Source of the DNA: Halobacillus sp. Marseille-Q1614
Lineage (GTDB): Bacteria > Bacillota > Bacilli > Bacillales > Halobacillaceae
Direction of reading: 5' to 3'
DNA: 64,000 nt
NCBI RefSeq assembly: GCF_902809865.1
Contig: NZ_CADDWH010000001.1
Span: 62,001-126,000, forward strand
Shown: in pieces, positions 1 to 7,952 of the stretch
Position numbering within the stretch: the first letter of the stretch is position 1
Layout: each line of letters starts with the position of its first letter
Notes under the pieces: model-generated
Seen by the model: only the letters and a program-made list of their open reading frames with translations
Told to the model about the DNA's origin: nothing
The model's database searches: none
Made by a program: the position numbers and the translations under genes

Positions 1-804
1 GGAATTGTCGTAGTCATTCCTTTCATCTATGGTTTTATTTATTCCTTCACCGACTGGAATGGATTGGCCGCTGGAGAATTCTTAGGATTGCAAAACTATT
101 TGAATTTATTTCAGGAAAAAGAGTTTCTAAACGCGATTTGGTTTACGACAAAGTTTGCTGCCGCAGCCGTTGTTTTACTCAACCTATTCGGACTGGCTCT
201 TGCTTTAATTGTGACTCGTAACATTAAATCCAATAACCTGCTGCGGACGATTTTCTTTATGCCGAACTTAATTGGCGGACTTATCTTAGGTTTCATCTGG
301 CAGTTTATTTTTATCAGCGTGTTTGGCGATATTGGGAACCTGACAGGGATCGAAGGGTTTAACGGCTGGCTGTCTACAGCGAACACCGGTTTCTGGGGCA
401 TCGTTATTTTAACATGCTGGCAGATGGCGGGATATATCATGATTATTTATATCGCGTACTTAGAAAATATTCCAAAAGACTTAATCGAGGCGGCTAAAAT
501 TGATGGCGCCAGTGCTTTCCAGCGGTTTAAAAACATTACATTCCCTCTTGTAGCGCCCGCTTTTACGATCAGCATGTTCTTAACGCTGTCGATGTCTTTT
601 AAAATCTATGACCAGAACTTATCTCTTACCAATGGCGGCCCAGCCAGCCAGACGCAGATGGTGGCGATGGATATCGTAAATACGGCCTTCTCAGATAATG
701 ACATGGCCTACGCCCAGGCAAAAGCTGTCATCTTCTTTTTGATTGTATCTGTTGTAGCGTTAACACAAGTTTATTACAACAAGAAGCGGGAGGTGGAGAT
801 GTAA
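1..804 (+). CDS. Sugar ABC transporter permease, MalF type (5' end outside window)
   Basis: One of two membrane permeases of a carbohydrate ABC importer. The frame is open from the first base, so the real start lies upstream; the TTG at 64 is internal. Several hydrophobic segments are visible, and the cytoplasmic EAA loop that contacts the ATPase reads EAAKIDGASAFQRFKNITFP, typical of MalF/UgpA-type permeases. The stop codon overlaps the next ATG (TAATG), so the two permeases are translationally coupled. The downstream alpha-glucosidase suggests a maltose or short alpha-glucoside substrate; this is inferred from context. The binding protein is presumably upstream of the window. Confidence 0.93.
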   Translation, partial: GIVVVIPFIYGFIYSFTDWNGLAAGEFLGLQNYLNLFQEKEFLNAIWFTTKFAAAAVVLLNLFGLALALIVTRNIKSNNLLRTIFFMPNLIGGLILGFIWQFIFISVFGDIGNLTGIEGFNGWLSTANTGFWGIVILTCWQMAGYIMIIYIAYLENIPKDLIEAAKIDGASAFQRFKNITFPLVAPAFTISMFLTLSMSFKIYDQNLSLTNGGPASQTQMVAMDIVNTAFSDNDMAYAQAKAVIFFLIVSVVALTQVYYNKKREVEM

Positions 805-1628
805 TGAAGAAAAACAATGAAAAGAGAAACTTAGTTTCGGTTGAAGTGCTTGGGATTATCCTCGGTCTGCTGTGGATCGCTCCCTTCTATTTAATGATCG
901 TTAATGCCTTTAAAACAAAGCGGGATATCTTTACAGGCGTGCTTGGGCTTCCTAAAGAGTGGAGCATACAAAACTTTGTGGAAGCTTTTATCGATTTAGA
1001 GTTTCTGAAGTCGCTGTTTAATTCGGTTCTGATCACGGTGCTGAGTGTGGCGGTCATCATCATTTTCTCCGCTATGGCGGGATATGCCCTGCAGAGAAAC
1101 AAAAGCAGACTCAGCGGTTTCATGTTCTTTGTTTTTGTAGCGGCGATGCTGATTCCTTTCCAGTCAGTGATGATTCCGCTGATTGCATTGTTCGGACAGG
1201 CCAATATGTTAAATGCAGGTGGATTAATCTTCATGTATTTAGGGTTTGGATGCAGTCTTTCCATTTTCTTATATCACGGGGCGATGACCGGAGTATCCAA
1301 GTCTATGGATGAAGCTGCGATTATTGATGGAGCGAATAGGTTCCAGCTTTTCTGGTTCATTATTTTCCCGCTGCTTAAACCGATCTCTGTAACGGTAGGG
1401 ATATTGAACGTCATTTGGATTTGGAATGACTACCTGCTTCCCTCTCTCGTTTTAAGTGAGTCTAATGCGACTATTCCACTTAAGATGTTCTATTTCTTTG
1501 GACAGTACACGAAGCAGTGGCACTTAGCGCTTGCCGGTTTAACGATCGCGATTATACCAGTGATTATCGGATACTTTTTTGCCCAGAAACAAATCATTCA
1601 AGGTGTTTCTGAAGGTGCTGTGAAATAG
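804..1628 (+). CDS. Sugar ABC transporter permease, MalG type
   Basis: Second permease of the same carbohydrate importer (274 aa, normal for MalG-like proteins). About six membrane segments are visible, and the EAA loop reads DEAAIIDGANRFQLFWFIIF. It ends in a short cytoplasmic tail, as MalG-type proteins do. The start ATG overlaps the stop of the first permease, and the glucosidase gene follows after about 20 bp, so the three form one operon. No ATPase gene is present here; such importers often share a general MsmX-type ATPase, which is family knowledge rather than something seen here. Confidence 0.95.
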   Translation: MKKNNEKRNLVSVEVLGIILGLLWIAPFYLMIVNAFKTKRDIFTGVLGLPKEWSIQNFVEAFIDLEFLKSLFNSVLITVLSVAVIIIFSAMAGYALQRNKSRLSGFMFFVFVAAMLIPFQSVMIPLIALFGQANMLNAGGLIFMYLGFGCSLSIFLYHGAMTGVSKSMDEAAIIDGANRFQLFWFIIFPLLKPISVTVGILNVIWIWNDYLLPSLVLSESNATIPLKMFYFFGQYTKQWHLALAGLTIAIIPVIIGYFFAQKQIIQGVSEGAVK

Positions 1629-1648
1629 TTAAAGATGGAGGTTATAAA

Positions 1649-3298
1649 ATGAAAAGGCATTGGTGGAAAGAAGCCGTCGCTTATCAAATATATCCCCGGA
1701 GCTTTATGGATTCCAATGGGGATGGAATCGGAGATATTCAGGGGATTATTTCAAAGCTGGACTACCTTCAAGATCTAGGGATCGATATTATTTGGATATG
1801 TCCGGTTTACCCCTCTCCCAACGACGATAATGGTTATGACATAAGTGATTTTAAAGGGATTATGGACGAATTTGGCACAATGACAGATTTCGATCTGCTG
1901 CTGGATGAAGTTCATAAACGAAGCATGAGGTTAATCATGGATTTAGTCATCAATCATACATCTGACGAGCATCCCTGGTTCATTGAATCGAAATCATCTA
2001 AAGATAATCCTTATAGAGACTACTACATCTGGCATCCTGGGAAAGATGGAAAAGAGCCAAATAATTGGGCTTCCATTTTTGAAGGTTCTGCCTGGGAATG
2101 GGATAGAGACACAGAGGAGTACTTCATGCATATCTTTTCCCGCAAGCAGCCGGATTTGAATTGGGAGAATCCGCAGGTAAGGGAAGATTTATATGAAATG
2201 ATTAATTGGTGGCTCGATAAAGGAATAGATGGTTTTAGGATTGACGCCATTTCCCATATCAAAAAGGCTCCCGGGCTGCTTGATTTGCCGAACCCTGAGG
2301 AGAAAGAATTCGTCTGCTCGTTTGACGGTCACCGGAATCAGAAAGGAATTCATGACTTTTTGGAGGAACTTAACAGCCGGACTTTTTCCCGCTATGACAT
2401 TATGACAGTGGGGGAAGCCAACGGGGTAAGTGTTGACGAGGCTCACGAGTGGGTCGGTGAACAAGGCGGAAAGTTTAATATGATTTTTCAATTCGAACAT
2501 ACGGATTTATGGGGGAAAGACGGAAGTAAACGTTTAGATATCCATAGATTAAAGGATATTTTTACAAAATGGCAGACCACACTCCATGGTGCAGGGTGGA
2601 ATGCTTTATTTTTGGAAAATCATGATCTTCCGCGGTCCGTTTCCGTGTGGGGAAATGATGGAGAGTATCATGATCGATCCAGCAAATGCTTAGCTATTCT
2701 GTATTTCCTGATGCAGGGGACGCCTTTCATCTATCAAGGACAGGAAATTGGCATGACGAATGTCCGGTTTTCCTCCATTGACGACTATGATGATGTCGCA
2801 GCGAAAAACCTGTATCAACACGAAATGGCCAGCGGGAAAAAGCATGAAGAAGTGATGGAAGCCATCTGGCACAGCGGCCGCGATAATTCCCGGACGCCTA
2901 TGCAATGGACAGCTGGTGAACATGCAGGATTTACCTCAGGAGAACCCTGGCTGAAAATGAATCCTAATTATAAAGAAATCAATGTCGAACACGCGCTTAA
3001 ACAGGAAAATTCTATCTATCACTTTTATAAAAAACTCATACAGCTTCGAAAGCAGCATCCTGCTTTAGTTTATGGGGATTACACACCTGTTCTGCCCGAC
3101 CATGATCAAATCTTTGCCTACCGCAGGACTCTCGGAAATGAGACGTTCCTTGTGGCCGCGAATTTATTTGAAGAGAGGACAGCACTTGAGCTGTCATCCG
3201 ACCACTCTTTGGAACTGTGTTTGAGCAACTATGAAAACAATGGGGAAGATCTCTTACAGCCATTTGAGGCAAGAGTGTATAAACTGTCCGATTTATAA
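1649..3298 (+). CDS. malL: GH13 alpha-glucosidase / oligo-glucosidase
   Basis: Cytoplasmic glycoside hydrolase (549 aa, no signal peptide) that would split the imported oligosaccharide into glucose. The GH13 motifs are complete: the nucleophile is D199 in GFRIDA, the acid/base is E256 in VGEANG, and the third carboxylate is D326 in ENHDLPR. The QPDLN motif near residues 167-171 is the mark of the oligo-1,6-glucosidase subfamily. Residue 200 is Ala; in this subfamily Ala is associated with alpha-1,4 or mixed specificity and Val with strict alpha-1,6 cleavage. The RBS ATGGAGG lies 8-14 bases before the ATG. It is the last gene of the importer operon. Confidence 0.93.
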   Translation: MKRHWWKEAVAYQIYPRSFMDSNGDGIGDIQGIISKLDYLQDLGIDIIWICPVYPSPNDDNGYDISDFKGIMDEFGTMTDFDLLLDEVHKRSMRLIMDLVINHTSDEHPWFIESKSSKDNPYRDYYIWHPGKDGKEPNNWASIFEGSAWEWDRDTEEYFMHIFSRKQPDLNWENPQVREDLYEMINWWLDKGIDGFRIDAISHIKKAPGLLDLPNPEEKEFVCSFDGHRNQKGIHDFLEELNSRTFSRYDIMTVGEANGVSVDEAHEWVGEQGGKFNMIFQFEHTDLWGKDGSKRLDIHRLKDIFTKWQTTLHGAGWNALFLENHDLPRSVSVWGNDGEYHDRSSKCLAILYFLMQGTPFIYQGQEIGMTNVRFSSIDDYDDVAAKNLYQHEMASGKKHEEVMEAIWHSGRDNSRTPMQWTAGEHAGFTSGEPWLKMNPNYKEINVEHALKQENSIYHFYKKLIQLRKQHPALVYGDYTPVLPDHDQIFAYRRTLGNETFLVAANLFEERTALELSSDHSLELCLSNYENNGEDLLQPFEARVYKLSDL

Positions 3299-3300
3299 GA

Positions 3301-3371
3301 GAACCTTATGCAGCCGTCGGCCAACTTTTCTTTCAAAGGATCAGATACAGCGAGGGGCTTTCGGGAAACCA
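3301..3371 (+). repeat. Dispersed intergenic repeat family D, copy 1
   Basis: This segment directly after the glucosidase gene resembles stretches near 45376 and 59961. The shared parts are a CCGnCGG-like core, a middle block close to TCTTTCAAAGG, and the ending GGGCTTTCGGGAAAC. It is the most divergent of the three copies. It has no coding potential. Confidence 0.4.
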
Positions 3372-3398
3372 CGCTAGCTTTAACAGGAAACTCCATAA

Positions 3399-3429
3399 AA
3401 AACACGCGGTTTTAACAGCCGCGTGTTTT
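3399..3429 (+). terminator. Terminator after the glucosidase operon
   Basis: The inverted repeat AAAACACGCGG / CCGCGTGTTTT has a 9-base loop and a short T-run. An almost identical hairpin recurs at 3908, on the other side of the repeat element. Confidence 0.7.
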
Positions 3430-3690
3430 CAGGCTGTCGAGAAAGTCTTTATGCTTTTACATGCAAACATTCATTTATATTTAACTGGTTGACGGGGTTC
3501 CTTGGCCGTAAAACAGCGCATGGGGATTGGAAGCCCCTCGCTTTCCGCAGGGAAGACGGCAAGTCTCCTCGGGCTTGGCGCCCTGTGGGGTCTTGCCAGC
3601 CTTGCATCTCCTGCAGGAGTCTCGGAGCTTCCCTTCCCATGATGTTGAAAAGGTGAATGGAACCCTTGCGAGAAGAAATGAGCGACCTCT
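3430..3690 (+). repeat. Dispersed intergenic repeat family A, copy 1
   Basis: Non-coding repeat beginning CAGGCTGTCGAGAAAGTCT and matching a second copy at 25546. The shared core includes CGCTTTCC, GGGAAGACGGCAAG, CTCGGGCTT, GCCCTGTGGG, CAGCCTTGCA and TGCAGGAGTCTCG-like blocks. The core can fold on itself (GACGGCAAG with CTTGCCAGCC; CGGGC with GCCCTG). Open frames here exist on both strands, have no clear RBS and resemble no family I know, so I treat them as chance. The rest of the gap (3691-3907) shows nothing recognisable. Confidence 0.75.
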
Positions 3691-3907
3691 GCCCCTGGGA
3701 AGAGAAAAAGCACGAACCACATAATGGGAGAAAGGCGAAGGGAAATGGGGAGACTCCTATGGGAGGAAGTACAGGGGAGATCCCGGAGGGCAAAGCCCGA
3801 GGCAGCTCACCGTACGCCCATGGAAAGCGATCCATTTCCCGCAGCCTTTTGCTGTATTATTGAAAGAAAAATTTGATGTCCCCATGCAGAGGTTTCTCTA
3901 TAAGCTG

Positions 3908-3939
3908 AAAACACGCGGTTGTTAAAACCGCGTGTTTTA
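3908..3939. terminator. Bidirectional terminator
   Basis: The hairpin AAAACACGCGGTT / AACCGCGTGTTTTA has A and T tracts on both sides. It ends the PHP gene on the minus strand and would also stop plus-strand transcription. It uses the same stem as the terminator at 3399. Confidence 0.8.
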
Positions 3940-4677
3940 TTAAACAGCTTTTTTTCTGAAAAACATGCTTACAAAATTAGCCGCTTTTATCTTAGGGTGT
4001 AAGAAAGGGGAAACGTGAACTTTATATTCTTTTCCTTTAATAGCCTTTCTCAACTGATCAATGGTTGTACATTCTGGAATTTCATTAAAGATACATCCGT
4101 AGTGAAAACGCTGATCAGCACTACTGCCACCCACAGCACCGATTTGAAGGTGAGAAGCTAAAGCTTCCACTTCATTCTTCATATTATTCCCATATCTATA
4201 TAAATCTTTTCCGTTAATATCGAAAGCATCAAACTGTTTTAAGGTTTCGTCCCTATGATGGAGCCAAGGATTGGATTCTCTTAAAGGGTGTGCTGCAATC
4301 TTCAAAACATTATCATTATGAACTAACTCCAGCAATTCGTCCGCACGGATCCCCTTCTCTTGTAGACTTAGCTTCTTATAAATGAGTTTGACAGTCTCCC
4401 GATTAGCAATAATTAAAAAGGTCCCTTTATCTTTAACCTCAACTTGCATGCCAGGAAACACTTTTAGTCCATTTACATCATAATAATCATTTTCATAAGA
4501 GAAGTTGTTATCGAGCATGTTATAAAGATTAGTAAAATTAGGGTGGTTAACATCCTCCGTTAAAGCTAACGCATCTAGTCCATTCAAGCTCGCTTCTTCC
4601 ATTTTTTGCATGAATTCATCTAAAGTAATGGGTGATTTTCTTGATAAATTTGCGTGGGTATGAAAGTCTATGTGCAT
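3940..4677 (-). CDS. PHP-domain phosphoesterase-like protein
   Basis: A 245-aa protein of the PHP (polymerase and histidinol phosphatase) superfamily. The metal-binding HTH motif sits at residues 6-8 (HIDFHTHANL), a conserved Glu follows in FPGMQVEV, another His in AAHPLRE, and a late metal ligand region in GGSSADQRF. This layout fits predicted metal-dependent phosphoesterases; the substrate is unknown. It is a single gene with a good RBS (AGGAGAG) and a shared terminator downstream. Confidence 0.8.
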   Translation of the reverse strand: MHIDFHTHANLSRKSPITLDEFMQKMEEASLNGLDALALTEDVNHPNFTNLYNMLDNNFSYENDYYDVNGLKVFPGMQVEVKDKGTFLIIANRETVKLIYKKLSLQEKGIRADELLELVHNDNVLKIAAHPLRESNPWLHHRDETLKQFDAFDINGKDLYRYGNNMKNEVEALASHLQIGAVGGSSADQRFHYGCIFNEIPECTTIDQLRKAIKGKEYKVHVSPFLHPKIKAANFVSMFFRKKAV

Positions 4678-4813
4678 TTAGCTCTCTCCTTTGTTTTTAC
4701 TAAGCTAATCATCAGCTCAAGTAAGATCCTAATTACCTATCATTGTAATCAAACATTATTAAGGGAATTATTGTAATATGTTTACGGAATGTAAATTTTT
4801 CTGAGATCTATTA

Positions 4814-4925
4814 ATTTACTGATAATATCGAGTGGCAGAATTATAGAAGAGATAGATACGATAGACCTTACTTTAAGTCTGCCAAAGGGATCGCTTTGAT
4901 TGAAGAAGGAGATTTAAAACGATGA
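4814..4925 (+). pseudogene. Possible 3' remnant of an unknown gene
   Basis: A short open stretch with coding-like composition (its end reads GIALIEEGDLKR) stops at 4923-4925, with no start codon or RBS and an in-frame stop just upstream. It may be the tail of a decayed gene. The rest of the AT-rich gap 4678-4975 shows no other feature. Confidence 0.2.
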
Positions 4926-4975
4926 TCGAATATTAATACTTAAGGTTTTAAAATTCGAAAAAATAGGAGGAAATC

Positions 4976-5371
4976 ATGGGGAGATTAGTTCATTTCGAAA
5001 TTCATGTGGATGACATGGAACGGGCCAGGAAATTTTATGGAGAGGTATTTGGGTGGACGTTTGAAGATTGGAGTGAGTACGCGGGCATGCCTTACCTTGG
5101 AGCCGTGACCGGCGACAAAAAGGAGCTGGGCATCGATGGAGCATTAATGCAGCGCCAGGGCCCGCCCCTAAAAGCAAACCAGCCGGTCAATGGTTATGCC
5201 TGCACCATGGCTGTAGAGGATTTTGATGCCAGTGAAGCTAAAATTATCGAACATGGAGGCAAGGTGGCCATGCCGAAACATGCCCTGCCTGGGATGGCGT
5301 GGCAGGGATACTTTATTGATACAGAGGGAAATATTTTTGGTGTTCATCAGCCGGATGAAAATGCTGAATGA
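4976..5371 (+). CDS. VOC (glyoxalase/bleomycin-resistance) family protein
   Basis: Small cytoplasmic protein (131 aa) with one VOC fold built of two beta-alpha-beta-beta-beta units. The opening VHFEIHVDDMERARKFYGEV is the classic first half, and the end WQGYFIDTEGNIFGVHQPDE carries the late metal or substrate face. Proteins of this type often annotate as predicted lyases or dioxygenases. No specific substrate can be read. The RBS AGGAGG is 5 bases before the ATG. It stands alone. Confidence 0.9.
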   Translation: MGRLVHFEIHVDDMERARKFYGEVFGWTFEDWSEYAGMPYLGAVTGDKKELGIDGALMQRQGPPLKANQPVNGYACTMAVEDFDASEAKIIEHGGKVAMPKHALPGMAWQGYFIDTEGNIFGVHQPDENAE

Positions 5372-5442
5372 CATAGGCTATTCCCCCTTGCTGCATCGCA
5401 TTGTATAATGGAAAGGAACGACACTAGAAGGGGGACAAGCCC

Positions 5443-5781
5443 GTGAAAAAGAGACTCTGCAAGGTTCTATCATTTGTTGTTTTTCTATTCACCGGCTACG
5501 CCGCCCCTTCGGAAGATCTGGATAAGCTGGCAATCGATTCTAAGCATCAGGCACCGGCGATCACAGAAGTGGAGGCTTATTATGAAGTGGTTCCAGCTGA
5601 GCCGCCCCACTCAACAGGTGTTCCTAAAGAAAGTGACCCTTCGTTTGGAACTGTCCCGGTACCTTGGTCATCTGATAACGGGGATGACATTCATTTTGAG
5701 GACAGGCGGGAGCACGCTGTTATCGAAAAGGACAGCGGCTTTCTCTATGCAAGAAAGTATCAGTCGAGCTATTTAGTATAG
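5443..5781 (+). CDS. Hypothetical secreted protein
   Basis: A 112-aa protein starting at GTG after a GAAGGGGG RBS. It has a basic N-terminus and one hydrophobic stretch (residues 7-21, VLSFVVFLFTGYAA), so it is probably exported. The rest is acidic, Pro-rich and without Cys after the signal region. I recognise no domain. A small membrane-protein gene follows 45 bp later in the same direction. Confidence 0.6.
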   Translation: MKKRLCKVLSFVVFLFTGYAAPSEDLDKLAIDSKHQAPAITEVEAYYEVVPAEPPHSTGVPKESDPSFGTVPVPWSSDNGDDIHFEDRREHAVIEKDSGFLYARKYQSSYLV

Positions 5782-5826
5782 TCACTTATTTTTCTGCCCC
5801 AAACATTTGGAAGGGAGAATGTACAA

Positions 5827-6021
5827 GTGACGTCATCTTTAAAAACTAATAAAAGCCAAACGTCGGAATGCTTTATTGCTATTTTCGGCATCCTTCTTTT
5901 ATTTTTCGGCATCATCTGGGTGTCTGGAAATATGGCAGGATTAAACTTAATGGAACACTTCCCTTCGTTTTCATGGGAATTAGTGAACGCGGAGGAACTG
6001 AGAAGGGTTATCCCATTTTAG
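5827..6021 (+). CDS. Small single-span membrane protein, unknown
   Basis: A 64-aa protein from a GTG start behind a GGAAGGGAG RBS. Residues about 17-35 (IAIFGILLLFFGIIWVSG) form one membrane helix. No family is recognised. A strong terminator follows, which supports it as the end of a transcription unit with the preceding secreted protein. Confidence 0.55.
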   Translation: MTSSLKTNKSQTSECFIAIFGILLLFFGIIWVSGNMAGLNLMEHFPSFSWELVNAEELRRVIPF

Positions 6022-6030
6022 AAGAAGGCA

Positions 6031-6068
6031 GAGAACAAGTTCCTATGAAGGAGCTTGTTCTTTTTTTT
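6031..6068 (+). terminator. Intrinsic terminator
   Basis: AGAACAAG-TTCC pairs with GGAGCTTGTTCT, followed by eight T residues. Confidence 0.85.
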
Positions 6069-6147
6069 GTAAAGTTTTCCATTATTTGAAGGGATGTGAA
6101 AGGGTTTATCGAACTTATTCCCAAATACATAGAAGGAGTGTTTAAAA

Positions 6148-7257
6148 ATGAGGAAATGGATGGTATTGATGGCTGTTGTTCTAATTCTGATGACCAGCCC
6201 TGTTCAAGGAGCCAGTATACTTTCTGTTGAGGAAGCAATGAATCAGCCAAACGGTGCGGATATAACGGTAGAAGGGTACATCGTTGGTGTTCCAACAGCC
6301 ATTGATTACGTGCAGCAGAGTCATTTTACGAGTAACTATGCCCTTGCCCTGGCCGATGACCCAAATGAAACGCAAGTGAATGAAATGATTTTTGTGAAGC
6401 TTGAGGCTGACTATAGGAGGGAGTTTGGGCTTGCGGACAATCCGGAAAATATGGGGCAGTGCATGCAAGTCGATGGTACAAGAGATCCTTATTTCAGTCA
6501 TGAAGGAATGGAAAGCATCCGTTCGATTTCAGCGGTTAATGACGAGGGCAATGAAGGCGGAGACGATGAGACAAGCCCGGCTGGTTATTATGATAGTGCT
6601 GACGGACTTTCGGGGGACGTTTTAAAACAAGAACTCCATAATATTATCGACGACCACACGGAATTATCTTACAGCAGCGTTTGGGAGGCATTAAGAGAAA
6701 CGGACGAAGACCCCAATAACTCGAATAATGTCCTTCTTTTGTATTCCGGAAAGTCTCTTTCTAAATTTGATAACGGAGGAAATGGCGATGATTGGAACCG
6801 GGAGCACGTATGGGCCAAATCACACGGAGACTTCGGAACCTCCCGCGGTCCGGGTACAGATATCCACCATTTACGACCGACGGATGTAACGGTCAACTCG
6901 GCGCGCGGAAACCTGGATTTTGATAACGGAGGCTCCACTTTTCCGGAAGCACCGGGAACTTACTATGATTTGGATTCCTGGGAGCCGCGTGACGAAGTGA
7001 AAGGGGACGTGGCTCGAATGATCTTTTACATGGATGTTCGTTATGAAGGCGATGTCGGCGAGCTGGACCTGGAAGTCGCTGATTATGCCGGGACAAGCGG
7101 ACCATACTTAGGGAAGCTGACTACCTTAAAACAATGGCATGAAAACGACCCTGTCGATGCATTTGAACGACATCGCAATGACGTGATTTACAGCGACTAT
7201 CAAGGCAACCGTAACCCGTTCGTAGATCACCCGGAATTCGTAGAACAAATTTGGTGA
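6148..7257 (+). CDS. Secreted endonuclease I family nuclease with N-terminal OB-like domain
   Basis: Exported nuclease (369 aa). Residues 1-21 form a signal peptide ending at VQG-AS. Residues about 25-130 look like the DUF6359/OB-fold domain found ahead of some bacterial nucleases (SVEEAM...ITVEGYIVG). The C-terminal half is an endonuclease I domain, with the catalytic NREHVWAKSHG motif, DIHHLRP, and a metal-site Asn region in ARGNLDFDNGG. B. subtilis BsnA belongs to this family but is shorter. It probably degrades extracellular nucleic acid for nutrients; this is inferred from the family. Confidence 0.92.
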   Translation: MRKWMVLMAVVLILMTSPVQGASILSVEEAMNQPNGADITVEGYIVGVPTAIDYVQQSHFTSNYALALADDPNETQVNEMIFVKLEADYRREFGLADNPENMGQCMQVDGTRDPYFSHEGMESIRSISAVNDEGNEGGDDETSPAGYYDSADGLSGDVLKQELHNIIDDHTELSYSSVWEALRETDEDPNNSNNVLLLYSGKSLSKFDNGGNGDDWNREHVWAKSHGDFGTSRGPGTDIHHLRPTDVTVNSARGNLDFDNGGSTFPEAPGTYYDLDSWEPRDEVKGDVARMIFYMDVRYEGDVGELDLEVADYAGTSGPYLGKLTTLKQWHENDPVDAFERHRNDVIYSDYQGNRNPFVDHPEFVEQIW

Positions 7258-7270
7258 CAGCCAGCCGGTT

Positions 7271-7306
7271 AGGACTAAATCGTGACTGGTTTAGTCCTTT
7301 TTTTAT
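7271..7306 (+). terminator. Terminator of the nuclease gene
   Basis: AGGACTAAA pairs with TTTAGTCCT across a 10-base loop and is followed by a T-run that merges into the start of repeat B. Confidence 0.85.
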
Positions 7307-7487
7307 TGTCTAGGAAATATCAAATTCCAAGCTGTGGATATATATGTTTAAAAGTGCGACATCCAGCTTCAGCGCCCAGACACTCGCGTCATAAGCAATC
7401 CGCCCTGCTAAAAGGGAAGGCCGCCTTCCTCCGGCCGTTTTGCTTATGCGTTTCGTGTCTGCCAGGGCGCTTTAAGCCTTTGTTCTT
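7306..7487 (+). repeat. Dispersed long-hairpin repeat family B, copy 1
   Basis: A segment of about 180 bp starting TTGTCTAGGAAAT, nearly identical to 63080-63261. It can fold into one long imperfect hairpin: AGCGCCCAGACAC pairs with GTGTCTGCCAGGGCGCT, then GCGTCATAAGCAA with TTGCTTATGCG, then GAAGGCCG with CGGCC-type bases near the tip. It has no coding signal and directly follows a terminator in both copies. Confidence 0.85.
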
Positions 7488-7531
7488 GGATGGCTGCTCG
7501 TCTCATTTCTTGAGTGAATAACTATTCCACA

Positions 7532-7569
7532 CAAATTACTTTGACACACAAAGTAATTTGGTCTATATT
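7532..7569 (+). promoter_or_regulatory. padR promoter with overlapping palindromic operator
   Basis: TTGACA at 7541-7546 and TATATT at 7564-7569 have 17-bp spacing. A perfect 11-bp inverted repeat (CAAATTACTTT at 7532-7542, AAAGTAATTTG at 7550-7560) covers the -35 box. This fits autorepression by the PadR protein encoded next. Confidence 0.8.
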
Positions 7570-7592
7570 GTAATTGAGGAGGTGAGGTTATT

Positions 7593-7952
7593 TTGTCAAA
7601 GAATATTTCTAATGACTTGATTCGCGGGCATACGGATACCATTGTGCTCAATATTCTTCAGAGGCATGACAGTTACGGTTACGAAATTTACAAAACCATT
7701 CTGTCGTTAAGTGAAGGGCAGTACGAACTGAAAGAAGCGACCCTTTATACGGCCTTCCGCCGCCTGGAAAAAGACGGCTGCATCGCTTCATACTGGGGGG
7801 ATGAAACACAAGGAGGGCGCCGTAAGTATTACCGAATGACCGATGAAGGCAAGGAAAGGCTCCGGCAAAACAAAGAGGACTGGGAATTCGCTAAAGAAAT
7901 TTTAAACAAATTAATCGAAGGGGGAAGAGATCCGAATGAAGTATCAGAGTAA
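7593..7952 (+). CDS. PadR family transcriptional regulator
   Basis: A winged-helix repressor of 119 aa starting at TTG behind a strong GAGGAGGTGAG RBS. The PadR pattern is clear: an early Tyr-rich helix (HDSYGYEIYKTI), the recognition region KEATLYTAFRRLEKDG, and the wing GGRRKYYRMTDEGKERL. It overlaps the next gene by 17 bp, as PadR genes commonly do with their small membrane-protein partner. The palindrome over its own promoter is the likely binding site. Confidence 0.93.
   Translation: MSKNISNDLIRGHTDTIVLNILQRHDSYGYEIYKTILSLSEGQYELKEATLYTAFRRLEKDGCIASYWGDETQGGRRKYYRMTDEGKERLRQNKEDWEFAKEILNKLIEGGRDPNEVSE

Noticed and set aside
3449-3835. Open frames on both strands in repeat A (for example 3423-3656 and 3449-3835)
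   Set aside because: Overlapping frames on both strands without RBS or recognisable domains, inside a repeat that occurs elsewhere with different frames.
7282-7521. 79-codon frame through the terminator and repeat B
   Set aside because: It begins inside a terminator loop and runs through a non-coding hairpin repeat.
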